Shown here: piece by piece, positions 1 to 9,053 of the stretch
Layout of the letters: each line of letters opens with the position of its first letter
Numbering within the stretch: position 1 is the stretch's first letter
Source of the DNA: Streptomyces sp. NRRL F-6131
Lineage (GTDB): Bacteria; Actinomycetota; Actinomycetes; Streptomycetales; Streptomycetaceae
Length of the DNA stretch: 64,000 nucleotides
NCBI GenBank assembly: GCA_000719695.1
Contig: JOHN01000042.1
Location: forward strand, 1-64,000
Reading direction: 5' to 3'
Position numbers and translations under genes: made by a program
The notes under the pieces: generated by a model
The model's database searches: none
The model's input: the letters and a program-made list of their open reading frames with translations, nothing else
Told to the model about the DNA's origin: nothing

Positions 1-273
1 CCGGGTCCGGCCCGCCGGGGGCGGGCACCGGGCCGGGCAGCGGGCCGGGGCCCGGGGCCGGGCCCGGCCCCGGGGCCGGGGTGGGGCGGGGCGGCACGGG
101 GTCGTTCGGGGGGATTCCCACGGTCGGTCGGTCCTCTCTCACGCTTCGTACGCAGTGTCCCCGCGCGGCTACCCCGTCGCCCGCCGTCGACACCCGCCGG
201 TGCGGCCCCCCGTCTTCCGGGCCACTCTTCCTGGCCGGCGTCCGAACGAGTGGGCCCGGGGCGCGGGCGGGCG
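1..273. other. Gene-free GC-rich stretch downstream of the RiPP operon
   Basis: I see no credible gene here. The first 100 bases are almost pure G and C and include a perfect 24-bp palindrome at 51-74 (arm CCCGGGGCCGGG). It lies after the last gene of the minus-strand operon and could help end transcription, but its base composition alone makes palindromes likely. Confidence 0.5.
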
Positions 274-1398
274 TCAGAGCGCGGCGCGGTGGAGGGCGGC
301 GAGCATGGCGGCGACGGCGACGGTGACCGGGGTGGCGCGGGTGCGGCGCTCGGCCCAGCGCCAGTCGCCGTCGGGGTTGACCTCCAGGAAGACCGGGGTG
401 CCGCCGCTGAGGAGGAAGTCGAAGGCGCCGTAGCGCAGGGACATCGCGGCGGCGAGGGTACGGGTCGCGGCGGCGACGGCCGGCGGGGGCGAGGGCAGGG
501 CGCGGACGCCGATCCGGTCCGGGGCCGTCCAGGGGTCGGCGGGGGTGGTCTTGCTGACCGCGAAGGCGTGCAGTCGGCCGGCGACGAAGTAGACCCGCAG
601 TTCGGCCTCGTGCTCGACGTACTCCTGGACGATCACCGGCGGGCCGGGGCGCGGGCCGCCGGCCAGCTCGGCCCGGTCGAGGACCGTCGGGAAGATCCCG
701 TGCAGCCGGCCCGGGACCGGCTCGACGAAGTGGTGACCGGCCGCCTTGACGACCACCCGCGGGCCGTCGAACTCGTCCCGGACGAGGTGCGGGTCGGTGG
801 TCAGCACCGCGCGCGGGGCCGCGACGCCGCACCGGCGGGCGAGGTCCAGCTGGCCGAGCACGCCGGGGCGGTCGGGCCGGATCGCCGTACCGGAGACCGC
901 CGCGAGCTGGCCGGCCGCCGCCTGCCACGAGTCGCGCAGGAACGCGGTGTGGGCGGCCCCGGGACCGTCGGCGGCGAGGACCGCCGGATCGCGGGCGAAG
1001 GGGGTGTGGGCGAAGGGGGTGTGGGCGGCTGCGAAGGCGGAGGGGTCGAGGGCGGCCGGGTCGACGGCGGTGGGCGCGAAGTGGCGGATCCAGGTGACGG
1101 TGGGGGTCAGCGCCCGTCCGTTCAGGTGGACGGTGCGGCCGTCGGCGGCGATCGTCAGGGAGGTGGCGGCGAGTTCCTCGGCGTTCAGCCGGGCGGTACG
1201 GATCCCGGCCCCGGCGAGGAGGTTCCGCACCGGGTCGAGGTCGGTGTCGCAGGCGCGGCTGAGCAGCAGGACGCAGGGGGTCGGCCGCGGGCGGGCGTCG
1301 ACGGAGCGGGCGGGGTCGTCGAGTTGGGCGAGGAAGGGCGAGCGGGCCTGGTCCGGTTGCCGGGAGACGGACGGTGTCGGCGCGGGACGATCAGGCAT
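274..1398 (-). CDS. ATP-grasp peptide ligase, graspetide type
   Basis: A 374-residue ATP-grasp enzyme, probably cytoplasmic. The N-terminal part (about residues 40-130) resembles the pre-ATP-grasp region of peptide ligases. The nucleotide-binding lysine is likely K218 in VVVKAAG, followed by EAELRVYF near 264 and FLEVNPDGDWRW at 337-348. The FLE-N-P-G-W signature is typical of graspetide ligases such as MvdC/MvdD and TgmB. Those enzymes activate Asp/Glu side chains of a precursor peptide and join them to Ser, Thr or Lys. Here the substrate is inferred to be the acidic peptide at 12660-12794. The ATG at 1398 overlaps the upstream GAF stop by 8 nt, so the longer upstream-extended frame is not used. 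It is the last gene of the operon. HTPFA is directly duplicated at 126-135. Other RimK-like ligations are possible. Confidence 0.8.
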   Translation of the reverse strand: MPDRPAPTPSVSRQPDQARSPFLAQLDDPARSVDARPRPTPCVLLLSRACDTDLDPVRNLLAGAGIRTARLNAEELAATSLTIAADGRTVHLNGRALTPTVTWIRHFAPTAVDPAALDPSAFAAAHTPFAHTPFARDPAVLAADGPGAAHTAFLRDSWQAAAGQLAAVSGTAIRPDRPGVLGQLDLARRCGVAAPRAVLTTDPHLVRDEFDGPRVVVKAAGHHFVEPVPGRLHGIFPTVLDRAELAGGPRPGPPVIVQEYVEHEAELRVYFVAGRLHAFAVSKTTPADPWTAPDRIGVRALPSPPPAVAAATRTLAAAMSLRYGAFDFLLSGGTPVFLEVNPDGDWRWAERRTRATPVTVAVAAMLAALHRAAL

Positions 1399-2059
1399 CG
1401 GCGTCGGCGGGGGCGAGCAGGTCGTCGGCCATCGCCAGGAGCTTGCCGACGGTCGCGGCCACCTGGTCGGAGGCGCCGGGGAGCCGGTCGGCGACCCGTT
1501 GCAGCAGCACCAGGTCGAACACCGGGGACGTTGAGGCGGACAGGGTGGACGGGGCGGACGGGACGGACGGGGCCGGGGTGGCGGAGCGGAGCACCAGGAG
1601 CAGCTCCAGCACCGTCGCCATCTCGGTGGCCAGCAGCCCCAGCGAGGCCATGTCGCCGAGGTCGCAGCGCGGACGGCTGTCCCGGTCCAGGACGGACAGC
1701 ACACCGATGCAGTCGCCCTCGCAGATCAGCGGCGCCGCCATGATGCTGCTCGGTACGTAGCCGGTGGACTCGGCGGCCGAGCGGGCGAACTGCGGGCTGT
1801 CCGCCACGTCGTCCACCACCACCGGTTGACCGGTCATCAGCGCCCAGCCCGCGATGCCGGTGCCGGCCGGGAAGCGGGTGCCCAGCAGATGGTGCTCCCC
1901 CTCCCCCGCGACCGCCTCGAAGACCAGGTCGCCCTCCTCCTCGTCCACCAGCAGCACGGAGGCGGCGGCCGCGCCGAACACACTGCGGGCGACCTCCACG
2001 ATCGACTGGAGCAGTCTGCGCTGCCGGATCTCGGCACTCTCCAACGGGTCAGTCGACAC
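1391..2059 (-). CDS. GAF-domain protein of the RiPP operon
   Basis: A 222-residue cytoplasmic protein. Residues about 15-165 form a GAF domain, with typical stretches FPAGTGIAGWAL and SSIMAAPLICEGDCIGVLSV. The remaining 60 residues are mostly helical and carry no kinase, cyclase or HTH output domain. GAF domains bind small ligands such as cyclic nucleotides, haem or metabolites. The cyclase-containing gene two positions upstream makes cyclic nucleotide sensing an attractive but unproven idea. The GTG at 2059 is preferred because GGAGGT lies just before it; an ATG at 2071 would add four residues. It overlaps the protease gene upstream and the ATP-grasp gene downstream, so translation is probably coupled. 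I do not know a fixed role for this family in peptide biosynthesis. Confidence 0.75.
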   Translation of the reverse strand: MSTDPLESAEIRQRRLLQSIVEVARSVFGAAAASVLLVDEEEGDLVFEAVAGEGEHHLLGTRFPAGTGIAGWALMTGQPVVVDDVADSPQFARSAAESTGYVPSSIMAAPLICEGDCIGVLSVLDRDSRPRCDLGDMASLGLLATEMATVLELLLVLRSATPAPSVPSAPSTLSASTSPVFDLVLLQRVADRLPGASDQVAATVGKLLAMADDLLAPADADA

Positions 2060-2933
2060 GCGCACCTCCATCGGGTACGGCTACGTTCTCAGCGGCCAGG
2101 TAGAGGACGGACTTGAGCTGGAAGGGGGTGAGCGAGCGGTGCTTGCTGAGAATGAGCGCGCAGATGCCCGCGATGTGCGGGGTCGCGAAGCTGTTCCCGG
2201 TGCTGAGCAGGCGCCGGCCACCGGGGCCGGCCACCGGCACCCGCACCCCGCGGGCGTAGAACTCGACCGGCGGTGACGGGTTGTAGTAGTAGGTCATCGG
2301 GTCGGGACTGTCGTGGCTGGCCACCGAGATGACCGAGGCGAACGGCCACGGGTAGCTGCGCACCGGCATGTTGTGGGCGGAGGCGACGATGACGCAGCGG
2401 CGGAAGTAGGCGGAGTCGGCGAGGTCGCGCAGGGCGTCGCAGAACTCCGTCTTGGTGGTCGACAAGCTCATGTTGATGACGTCGTAGCCCTCCTCGACGG
2501 CCCAGGTCAGCCCGGCGAGCAGGGCCGCGCCGCTGCCGTGCCGGCCGCCGGACAGGACCCGGACCGAGGTGAGGGCGGCGCCGGGGGCGATCGAGCGGAT
2601 GACGCTGGCGCAGGCGGTGCCGTGGCCGGCGGTGTCGCCCGGTTCGGTCGGGGTGACGGCGAGGGTGCCGTCCTCGGCGCGCACCACGTCCATGGCCCGG
2701 TCGAGGCCGCCGACCAGCGGGTGGCCGGCGTCGACTCCGCTGTCCAGGACACAGACCCGCACGCCGGAGCCGTCCGCGCCGCCCCAGGCCCAGTCCTGGG
2801 TGAGGTGGCCGCCGAGCGGGCTGATCTCGAAGGGCTCCTGCGGCACGACCGAGACCGGCATGCTCCAGGCCGGTACGCCGGGGAAGTGGTCGCGCGGCGG
2901 GCGGCGCCAGGGCGGGAGGTGGAGGTCGGTCAT
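2049..2933 (-). CDS. Subtilisin-family (S8) serine protease, probably leader peptidase
   Basis: A 294-residue S8 peptidase with an intact triad: D64 in VCVLDSGVD, H104 in GHGTACA and S248 in GNSFATPHIAG. N188 in ASAHN is the likely oxyanion residue. There is no signal peptide and no I9 propeptide; the protein starts directly with about 45 residues before the catalytic domain, so it probably works in the cytoplasm. S8 proteases in RiPP clusters commonly remove leader peptides, and that is the inferred job here. Its ATG overlaps the stop of the cyclase gene in an ATGA arrangement. At under 300 residues it is a compact family member. An alternative role is processing another protein of the operon. 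Confidence 0.85.
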   Translation of the reverse strand: MTDLHLPPWRRPPRDHFPGVPAWSMPVSVVPQEPFEISPLGGHLTQDWAWGGADGSGVRVCVLDSGVDAGHPLVGGLDRAMDVVRAEDGTLAVTPTEPGDTAGHGTACASVIRSIAPGAALTSVRVLSGGRHGSGAALLAGLTWAVEEGYDVINMSLSTTKTEFCDALRDLADSAYFRRCVIVASAHNMPVRSYPWPFASVISVASHDSPDPMTYYYNPSPPVEFYARGVRVPVAGPGGRRLLSTGNSFATPHIAGICALILSKHRSLTPFQLKSVLYLAAENVAVPDGGARVD

Positions 2934-5900
2934 CGCCGGTCACCGCCCGCGGGGCCGGGCGGACGGGGCGGACCGGGTGGGTCCACGGCTCCCGCGGTGT
3001 CCGGTGCACCCACGGGGCCCGCTGTGCCCGCTGTGCTCGTCGCCGCCCCTGCGGCGAGCCAGGCACGGACCCGTCGGGCGGGCAGGGTGGCGCCCTTGGC
3101 CTCGAACATCCGCAACGCCTCGGTCCCTTCAGCCGTCGCCCGGTCGGCCTCGCCGGCCGCCCGGAGCACGATCGCCAGGTCGAGGAGCGTCTCCCCGACG
3201 AGGCAGGGGTCGTCGGAGCCCTCGCTCAGCCGCCGGGCCGCGGTGGCGGCGGCGACCGCCTCGGTGTGGCGGCCCCGGGCGGACGCGATCCGGCCGCGCA
3301 GCGCCGTCGCGCCCAGCCGGGCCCGCGGGTTGCCGCCGTCCCGGTCGTCCTTGCCGTCCCGGTCGGCGCGGTCGCCCCGGCCGACGTTGCCGTCCCGATC
3401 GGCGCGGTCGCCCCGGCCGGCGTTGTCGTCACGGCCGTCCGCACCGAGGAGACCCGCCGGTGCGAGCGCGTCCAGGGCGCGCGCGGCGGCGTCGGTCCGG
3501 CCCTGGGCGAACAGCTCGCGGGCGATCGCGACCTCCGTGGTCCGGGTGTCCGGGGCGTGCTCGGCGGTGTGCAGCACCCCGAGGCTCTGCCGGTACCGCG
3601 CCTCGGCGGCCTCGTGGGCGCCGGCCAGCGACTCGACGAAGCCCGCCGCGTCCAGGACGACGGCGTCCGCGAGGTCGGTGTGCACGTCGTGGGAGTAGGT
3701 GAGCGCCTCGGCGAGGGTGCGGCGGGCCCCGTCCAGGTCGCCGCCGAGCGCCTCCAGGTGGGCGCGGGCGACCAGCACGGGGATCAGCAGCGAACGGTTG
3801 GCGGCGAAGCGCCGGCCGAGCAGTGCGCAGAGATCCAGCGAGGCGGCCACCGGGGTGGGCGTCCACTGCGCCAACTCGCAGACCGCGCAGAGGAGTCGGT
3901 CCTCCTCATAGCTGTCGGCGAGGGCCCGGGCGCGGGCCAGCGCGCGGCGGAAGGACGTCTCGGCGGAGGCGGTGCGCTCGGCGGTGAGTTCGAGGAGGGC
4001 GCGCAGTTGGTGGAGCCGGCACCAGCTGCGGTCGTCGCCCGGGTCCTGCTCCAGCCGTGCGGCGAGGCGGTCCGCGTCGGCCGCGACGGCGGCGGGCGGG
4101 GCGACGCCGAACCGGAGGTCGACGATGCCGCGCTGGACGGCGAGGGTCGCCGCGGCGCGCGGACGGTCGGGCAGCGCGGCCCCGGCGGCGTCGAGCGCGG
4201 CCCGGCAGCGGGCCTCGTCCTGCAGCCAGATACCGGCGTCGCAGACGTGCAGCGCGAGCGCGGTGTGCCGGGGGTCGCCGACCGGCAGCAACGCGCGTCC
4301 TCGTTCGAGGAGTTGGACGGCGGCGGGGAGGTCCTTGCGGGCCAGCGCCTGCCGGCCCTCGGCGATCAGGGCGCCGGCCGCCGTACCGGCCAGTGCGGGC
4401 AACTGCTGCACTCCCGGTCGCAGTTGTCGGCCGAGCAGCCAGCTGGCCTCGACGTGGTAGGCGACCGCCATCGGATCCGGCGGCCGCACCCGGGAGAACC
4501 GGTCGGCGAGGAAGTCGTGCCAGCGCTCACGCCGGGCCTTCGGGGTGAACTCGTAGGCGGTGTCCCGCAACAGGGCCTGGGCGAAGCGGTAGGTGGCGGC
4601 CGGTCCCGGCTCGAAGACCCGGCGGCGGGCCAGCCGGGCGGTCGCCTCGTCGGCGGCGGCCGGCCCGACGCCGTCGGCCTCGGCCATCGCCCGGAGCTGA
4701 CCGCGGCTGAACTCCCGCCCGACGACGGCGGCGAGTTCCAGCAACCCGCGTTCCGTCGCGGGGAGTTGATCGAGTCGTGCGCCGAGCAGCGCCTGGACGG
4801 TGGGCGGCACGTGGGTGCCGGGGGTGGAGTCGGCGAAGACGTCCATGAGCTGTTCGGCGAAGAGCGGGTTGCCGTCGCACAGGGCGATCACCCGGCCGGT
4901 CAGTTCCTGCTGGTCGTGGGCCCGGAACTCCTGCGGGTGGACGTCGCCGCGCAGAGCCAGCCGGCCGACCAGGGCGACGGTCTGCTCCCCGGTCATCGGC
5001 CCGAGGTCGACCGTGGTGGCGCACGGCCCGCCGCTGCCCCAGTCGCCGCGCAGGTCGAACAGCTCGGGGCGGGCCACGCAGAGCAGCAGGACGGGCACGT
5101 CGCGCAGCCAGGTGGCGATCCCCTCGACGAGGTCGAGCAGCGTGGCCTCCGCCCAGTGCAGGTCCTCCCAGACCATAATCACGGGCCGCGAGCGGCCGAG
5201 CACCTCCAGGAGGTGGCGCACGGCCCAGGCGATGTCCTCGACGCCGACCTGTCCGACGCCCGGGTCGGCGCTCGCGACGTCTGTGCTCACGAAGTCTGTG
5301 CTCACGAAGTCGGCGCTCGCAAAGTCGGCACTGGCGAGGTCGGTGCCGGCGGTGCCGACCGGGTCCGCCACGGCGGCGAGGGTGCGGGCGACCAGCCGGT
5401 GGGCGCGCGCCCCGCCGCTGCCGGGTGGACCGGCCGCCGCCTCCTCCTCGGCGAGCAGCCGGGCGAGTTCGGGCCGGCCGCCGGGCAGCGAGCCGAGCAT
5501 CTCGGCGAGCGGCCGGTAGGTGATGCCCCGGCCGTAGGCGGAGCAACGCCCGGACAGCACGACCGCCTCGCCCTCCGGCAGCCCGTCGAGGAACTCCCGC
5601 ACCAGCCGCGACTTGCCGATGCCGGGGGCGCCGACGACGGTGGCGAGGCACACCCGACGCCCGTCGCGGGCCAGCCGGTAGCCGCGGTCGAGTGCGGCCA
5701 GCTCCTCGGTCCGCCCGATGAACGGGGTGACCGGGGCGGGGTCCTCGACCGCCGCCCCGGCGGCGGTGACCCGCCAGGCCGGGACGGGTCGGGACTTGCC
5801 CTTCAGCCGCAGCGGCTCGACGGACTCGAGGCCGACCTCGGCGCGCACCATGGCCGCGGTGTCGGCGCAGATCAGCACCTCTCCGGGGGCGGCGGCGGTC

Positions 5901-6424
5901 TGCAGCCGGGCGGCGGTGTTGACGGAGTCGCCGACGATCCGGAAGTCGTCCCCGGGCCGGGTGATCACCACCACGTTGCCGGTGCAGATGCCCGCCCGGG
6001 CCTCCAGCCGCACCTGGTACTCGGCGGCGAGGTCGGCGGTGAGCCCGGCCAGCGCCTCGAGCGCTCCGGTGGCAGCGCGGACGGCACGCAGCGCGTCGTC
6101 CTCGTGGGCGACGGTGGCGCCGAACGCGGCGAGGATCGCGTCGCCGATGAACTTCTCGACCACGCCGCCGTGTTCGGCGATGCAGGCTCCGCAGCCGGCG
6201 AAGTAGCGGTCCATGACGCGGCGCAGCGCCTCGGGGTCGAGCCGCTCGGCGAGGGTGGTCGAGCCGACGACGTCCAGGAAGAGCATGGACACCTTGCGGC
6301 GCGACTCGCGCGGTTCGGCCTCGACCGGCCGTGCGGCCGCGCCACCCGCCGCGAGCGGTGTGCCGCAGCCGGCGCAGAACCGGTCCGCCTCGGCGGTGCG
6401 GTGTCCGCACGCCCGGCAGCTCAC
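2930..6424 (-). CDS. Zinc ribbon / nucleotide cyclase / AAA ATPase / TPR protein
   Basis: A 1164-residue multidomain protein. It begins with a zinc ribbon (C3, C6, C17, C20), then a class III nucleotide cyclase domain at about 44-215 with MLFLDVVGSTTLAERL, GDAILAAFG and GDSVNTAARLQ. An AAA ATPase with P-loop GAPGIGKSRL near 265 follows, then TPR-like helices to the end. This is a known actinobacterial regulator architecture; whether the cyclase is active cannot be read from sequence. Two low-complexity inserts stand out: about five DF(V/A)ST-like repeats (DNA about 5270-5345), and a GRGDRADRDG repeat near residues 1000-1030. The GTG start overlaps the exporter stop by 4 nt. Its place inside a peptide-modification operon is unusual and suggests cluster-specific signalling or regulation. 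Confidence 0.85.
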   Translation of the reverse strand: MSCRACGHRTAEADRFCAGCGTPLAAGGAAARPVEAEPRESRRKVSMLFLDVVGSTTLAERLDPEALRRVMDRYFAGCGACIAEHGGVVEKFIGDAILAAFGATVAHEDDALRAVRAATGALEALAGLTADLAAEYQVRLEARAGICTGNVVVITRPGDDFRIVGDSVNTAARLQTAAAPGEVLICADTAAMVRAEVGLESVEPLRLKGKSRPVPAWRVTAAGAAVEDPAPVTPFIGRTEELAALDRGYRLARDGRRVCLATVVGAPGIGKSRLVREFLDGLPEGEAVVLSGRCSAYGRGITYRPLAEMLGSLPGGRPELARLLAEEEAAAGPPGSGGARAHRLVARTLAAVADPVGTAGTDLASADFASADFVSTDFVSTDVASADPGVGQVGVEDIAWAVRHLLEVLGRSRPVIMVWEDLHWAEATLLDLVEGIATWLRDVPVLLLCVARPELFDLRGDWGSGGPCATTVDLGPMTGEQTVALVGRLALRGDVHPQEFRAHDQQELTGRVIALCDGNPLFAEQLMDVFADSTPGTHVPPTVQALLGARLDQLPATERGLLELAAVVGREFSRGQLRAMAEADGVGPAAADEATARLARRRVFEPGPAATYRFAQALLRDTAYEFTPKARRERWHDFLADRFSRVRPPDPMAVAYHVEASWLLGRQLRPGVQQLPALAGTAAGALIAEGRQALARKDLPAAVQLLERGRALLPVGDPRHTALALHVCDAGIWLQDEARCRAALDAAGAALPDRPRAAATLAVQRGIVDLRFGVAPPAAVAADADRLAARLEQDPGDDRSWCRLHQLRALLELTAERTASAETSFRRALARARALADSYEEDRLLCAVCELAQWTPTPVAASLDLCALLGRRFAANRSLLIPVLVARAHLEALGGDLDGARRTLAEALTYSHDVHTDLADAVVLDAAGFVESLAGAHEAAEARYRQSLGVLHTAEHAPDTRTTEVAIARELFAQGRTDAAARALDALAPAGLLGADGRDDNAGRGDRADRDGNVGRGDRADRDGKDDRDGGNPRARLGATALRGRIASARGRHTEAVAAATAARRLSEGSDDPCLVGETLLDLAIVLRAAGEADRATAEGTEALRMFEAKGATLPARRVRAWLAAGAATSTAGTAGPVGAPDTAGAVDPPGPPRPPGPAGGDRR

Positions 6425-7908
6425 GGCCGGCCCTCCGGGGCGGCGGCGGGCGAGGGCGCCGCCGGCCCGGCCCCGGGCTCGGCGGCCCCGGGCTCGGCGG
6501 CCTCGGACTCGGCGGCCCCGGGCTCAGCGGTCGACGCGGGCGGTGCGGCGGTCCCGGCGGTCCCGGTGGCGGGCAGCGCGATCCGGGCGTAGACGCCGGC
6601 GAGCACCACCACCAGGCCGGAGACGGCGAAGACGGTGTCGATCGGGCCGAACCGCACCCCGGCCACCGAGCCCGAGAAGTCCCGCAGCCCACTGCCCACC
6701 AGCCAGCCGGACAGCACCGCCGTCAGCATCGCCGCGAGCCGGGTGACCGGGTAGAAGACCGAGACCACCCGGCCCCGGAACTCCTGCGGGGTGGCGGCGA
6801 GCAGCAGCGGCGCCATCGCCGTGTTCAGCATGGTGATCGGCACGACGAGGACGAACAGCAGGGTCACCGCCGCCGGGAAGCCGGTCTGCCGCGAGTACAG
6901 CACCAGCAGCGCGCCGCTCGCCATCAGACCGATCCAGGTGGTCCGCCGGGCGCCGAGCCACTGCACGACCCGCCCGGCGGCGAGCGCGCCGGCGATCCCG
7001 CCGATTCCGAGCGCCATGCCCAGGTAGCCGTAGAGCTCGGCGGAGGCGTGCAGGTTCCGGGTGGCGAAGAAGATGTTCAGGGTGCTCAGGGCGCCCATGC
7101 CGAGCTGGCCGATCACGGTGAGCAGCAGCAGGACGACCAGGAAGCGGTTGCGGCCGAAGAAGCGCAGGCCGGCGGTGAAGTCCTGGAAGAGGCCGGGCCG
7201 TTCGGTGGCCTTCCGGTCCGCCGTCGCGCCGGCCGGACCCGCCGGCGCGGGCCGGGCGGGCCGGGCGGGCCGCAGGTCCGCCGTGCTGATGGCGAGGTAC
7301 GAGACCAGGTACGAGAGCGCGTTGAGCAGCAGCGCCCACTGGAGGCCCACCGTGAACAGCAGCGGGGCGGCGAGCGGCGGGCCGACGATCCAGGCGGTCT
7401 GCCCGGTCGCCTGGGCGATGCCGGCCGCCCGGGCCCGGTCGGCCTCGTCGGTGACGAGTTCCGCGATGATCGAGAACCGGGCGGGGGTGAAGAACTGCCC
7501 GGCCGCGTTGAGCACCAGCACCGTCAGGTAGATCAGGCCGAGCCAGACGCCGGCCGGGAGGTCCCCGGTCGGCACGAACGCCACCGCCGTCAGCACGGCG
7601 ACCAGCCCGCCGCGCAGCACCTCGGTGCCGAGCATGGTGGCGCGCTTGTCCCAGCGGTCGACGAAGACGCCCGCGAGCGGGCCGACGAACATCACGGCGG
7701 CGCTGGTGGCCAGGACGACGCCGCTGACCGCCTGCGGGCCCCAGGACTTCCCCTCGGCGAGCACGGTCGCCACCCAGAGGACGAGCGTGGTGCTGAACAC
7801 CGCGTCGCCCACCGAGGAGACCGCCTGGCCGAACCAGAGCCGGGTGTAGGTGGGGTTGATGAGGGTCGGCCGGAGCCTGCCCAGGACGGTCGCCGGACGC
7901 GCGGTCAT
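6421..7908 (-). CDS. MFS exporter
   Basis: A 495-residue polytopic membrane protein of the major facilitator superfamily, MFS_3/EntS-like branch. About twelve hydrophobic segments span residues 20-450. The loop GVFVDRWDKRATML, after the second or third segment, matches the conserved G-x3-D-R-x2-R/K motif. The central cytoplasmic loop is rich in Ala and Pro, and the last 50 residues are a repetitive Ala/Glu/Pro tail. Relatives export small molecules, including peptides and siderophores. In this operon it most likely exports the mature peptide or gives self-protection. Its ATG overlaps the upstream stop as ATGA, so translation is coupled. Confidence 0.85.
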   Translation of the reverse strand: MTARPATVLGRLRPTLINPTYTRLWFGQAVSSVGDAVFSTTLVLWVATVLAEGKSWGPQAVSGVVLATSAAVMFVGPLAGVFVDRWDKRATMLGTEVLRGGLVAVLTAVAFVPTGDLPAGVWLGLIYLTVLVLNAAGQFFTPARFSIIAELVTDEADRARAAGIAQATGQTAWIVGPPLAAPLLFTVGLQWALLLNALSYLVSYLAISTADLRPARPARPAPAGPAGATADRKATERPGLFQDFTAGLRFFGRNRFLVVLLLLTVIGQLGMGALSTLNIFFATRNLHASAELYGYLGMALGIGGIAGALAAGRVVQWLGARRTTWIGLMASGALLVLYSRQTGFPAAVTLLFVLVVPITMLNTAMAPLLLAATPQEFRGRVVSVFYPVTRLAAMLTAVLSGWLVGSGLRDFSGSVAGVRFGPIDTVFAVSGLVVVLAGVYARIALPATGTAGTAAPPASTAEPGAAESEAAEPGAAEPGAGPAAPSPAAAPEGRP

Positions 7909-9053
7909 GACGCCCGCGCCGTTCCGAGCAGCAGCGTCATCAGGGCGGTCACCAGGGTGGTGTGGTAGGCCTTGGCGAAGTACTCGGCGACCGGGTCGGC
8001 GGTGCTCGCCCGGGTGGCCGCGGACCGTCCGGGGATCGAGCCGTCGGGGCGCTGGGCGCGGGCCAGGCAGGCGACGGCCGCGGCGACCGCGGGCGTGCGC
8101 GCCGCGTCCGCGCCCAGGCAGACCTGGGTCATGACGAGTTCGGCCGCGAGGTCCCACCAGTCGCGCCGGACGCAGTGGTCGAGCAGCCGGCCGACCAGGG
8201 CCGCCGCGCCGGCCGCGGCACCGTCCGGCAGGCCGGGGGCGGTGCGGGCGAAGTCGCTGAGGTAGAAGGCGGAGTGGGTGAGGGCGTACGCCTCCGGGAC
8301 GGTCACGGGCGGCTCGTCGGGGCGGCCGGCCCCGGCGTCCCGGTGGTCGCGGCGGTCCCCGCGGTCGCGGCGGCGTGCCCGGGCCAGGGCGGTGCCGGGC
8401 AGCTCGACCAGGACGTTGCGCCCGGCGAGTTCCGGGTAGGGCTCGAGGGTGTGCGCCACCCCGGCCTTGTCCGCGTAGTAGCGCAGTTCGAGCCGCTGGT
8501 AGGCCGAGCGTCCGGCCGGGGCGAGGTCGGCCGCGGCGATCCGGGCGAGTTCGGCCCGGTACGGCACGTCGTCCGTCCCGGTGGGCGCGAGGGCGGCCCA
8601 GGCGAGCCGGTACTGGGTGGCGCCGCGCGGCTCGGCGGTGAGCAGGCGGGGGAAGCCGGGGTGCCGCCAGACGGCCCGGAGCCGGGCGGTCAGGACGGCC
8701 CGGCGCGGGTCGTCGCCGGGGTCGAGGCGGGTCCAGCAGTGAGTGAGCAGCGCGAGTTCCAGCGCGGCCTTGGCGGGCCGGTGCGCGTCTCCCGGCGTTC
8801 CCTCCGGCGGTGTGCCGCTCCCGGGCGGGCGGGGCGCGAACGGGTCGAAGTGGTCGAGGTGGCGGCCGAGCCAGCCGAGGGTGCCGGTGGCGAGCCGTTC
8901 CAGGTCGTGCCCGAGTGCGTCGGTGGCGTCGGCGGGATCGGCGGTACCGGCGGCACCGGTGGTACCGGCGGCGTCGGCGGCATCTCGGCCGGGTTGCTGG
9001 CCGGGTTCCTGGCCGGGTTCCTGGCCGGTGCGGAGACCGGGTGCGGTGGTCAC
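7905..9053 (-). CDS. Helical protein of unknown function, paralogue of 10240-11220
   Basis: A 382-residue protein of no function known to me. The first 55 residues are a repetitive GQEPGQEPGQ and Ala/Gly/Asp stretch. The rest is predicted mainly helical and clearly related to the protein at 10240-11220. Shared landmarks are LLTxEPR, RYYA, YPEL, THxxFxLxDF, WDLxxxL and AQxPDGxxPGRSA, then FxKxYxxTLVxAL. The PDGS(I)PGR part recalls the Q-x-x-D-G repeats of alpha/alpha-toroid proteins, but that is only a resemblance. A spacer rich in Arg/Asp (RRRDRGDRRDHRD) interrupts the domain. The GTG start overlaps the radical SAM stop by 4 nt. Its position suggests a partner or scaffold for the modifying enzymes. 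Confidence 0.7.
   Translation of the reverse strand: MTTAPGLRTGQEPGQEPGQQPGRDAADAAGTTGAAGTADPADATDALGHDLERLATGTLGWLGRHLDHFDPFAPRPPGSGTPPEGTPGDAHRPAKAALELALLTHCWTRLDPGDDPRRAVLTARLRAVWRHPGFPRLLTAEPRGATQYRLAWAALAPTGTDDVPYRAELARIAAADLAPAGRSAYQRLELRYYADKAGVAHTLEPYPELAGRNVLVELPGTALARARRRDRGDRRDHRDAGAGRPDEPPVTVPEAYALTHSAFYLSDFARTAPGLPDGAAAGAAALVGRLLDHCVRRDWWDLAAELVMTQVCLGADAARTPAVAAAVACLARAQRPDGSIPGRSAATRASTADPVAEYFAKAYHTTLVTALMTLLLGTARAS

Noticed and set aside
3266..6592. 1108-residue plus-strand open frame
   Set aside because: Antisense to the cyclase/ATPase gene; Gly/Arg-rich with no motif, typical of third-position GC bias.
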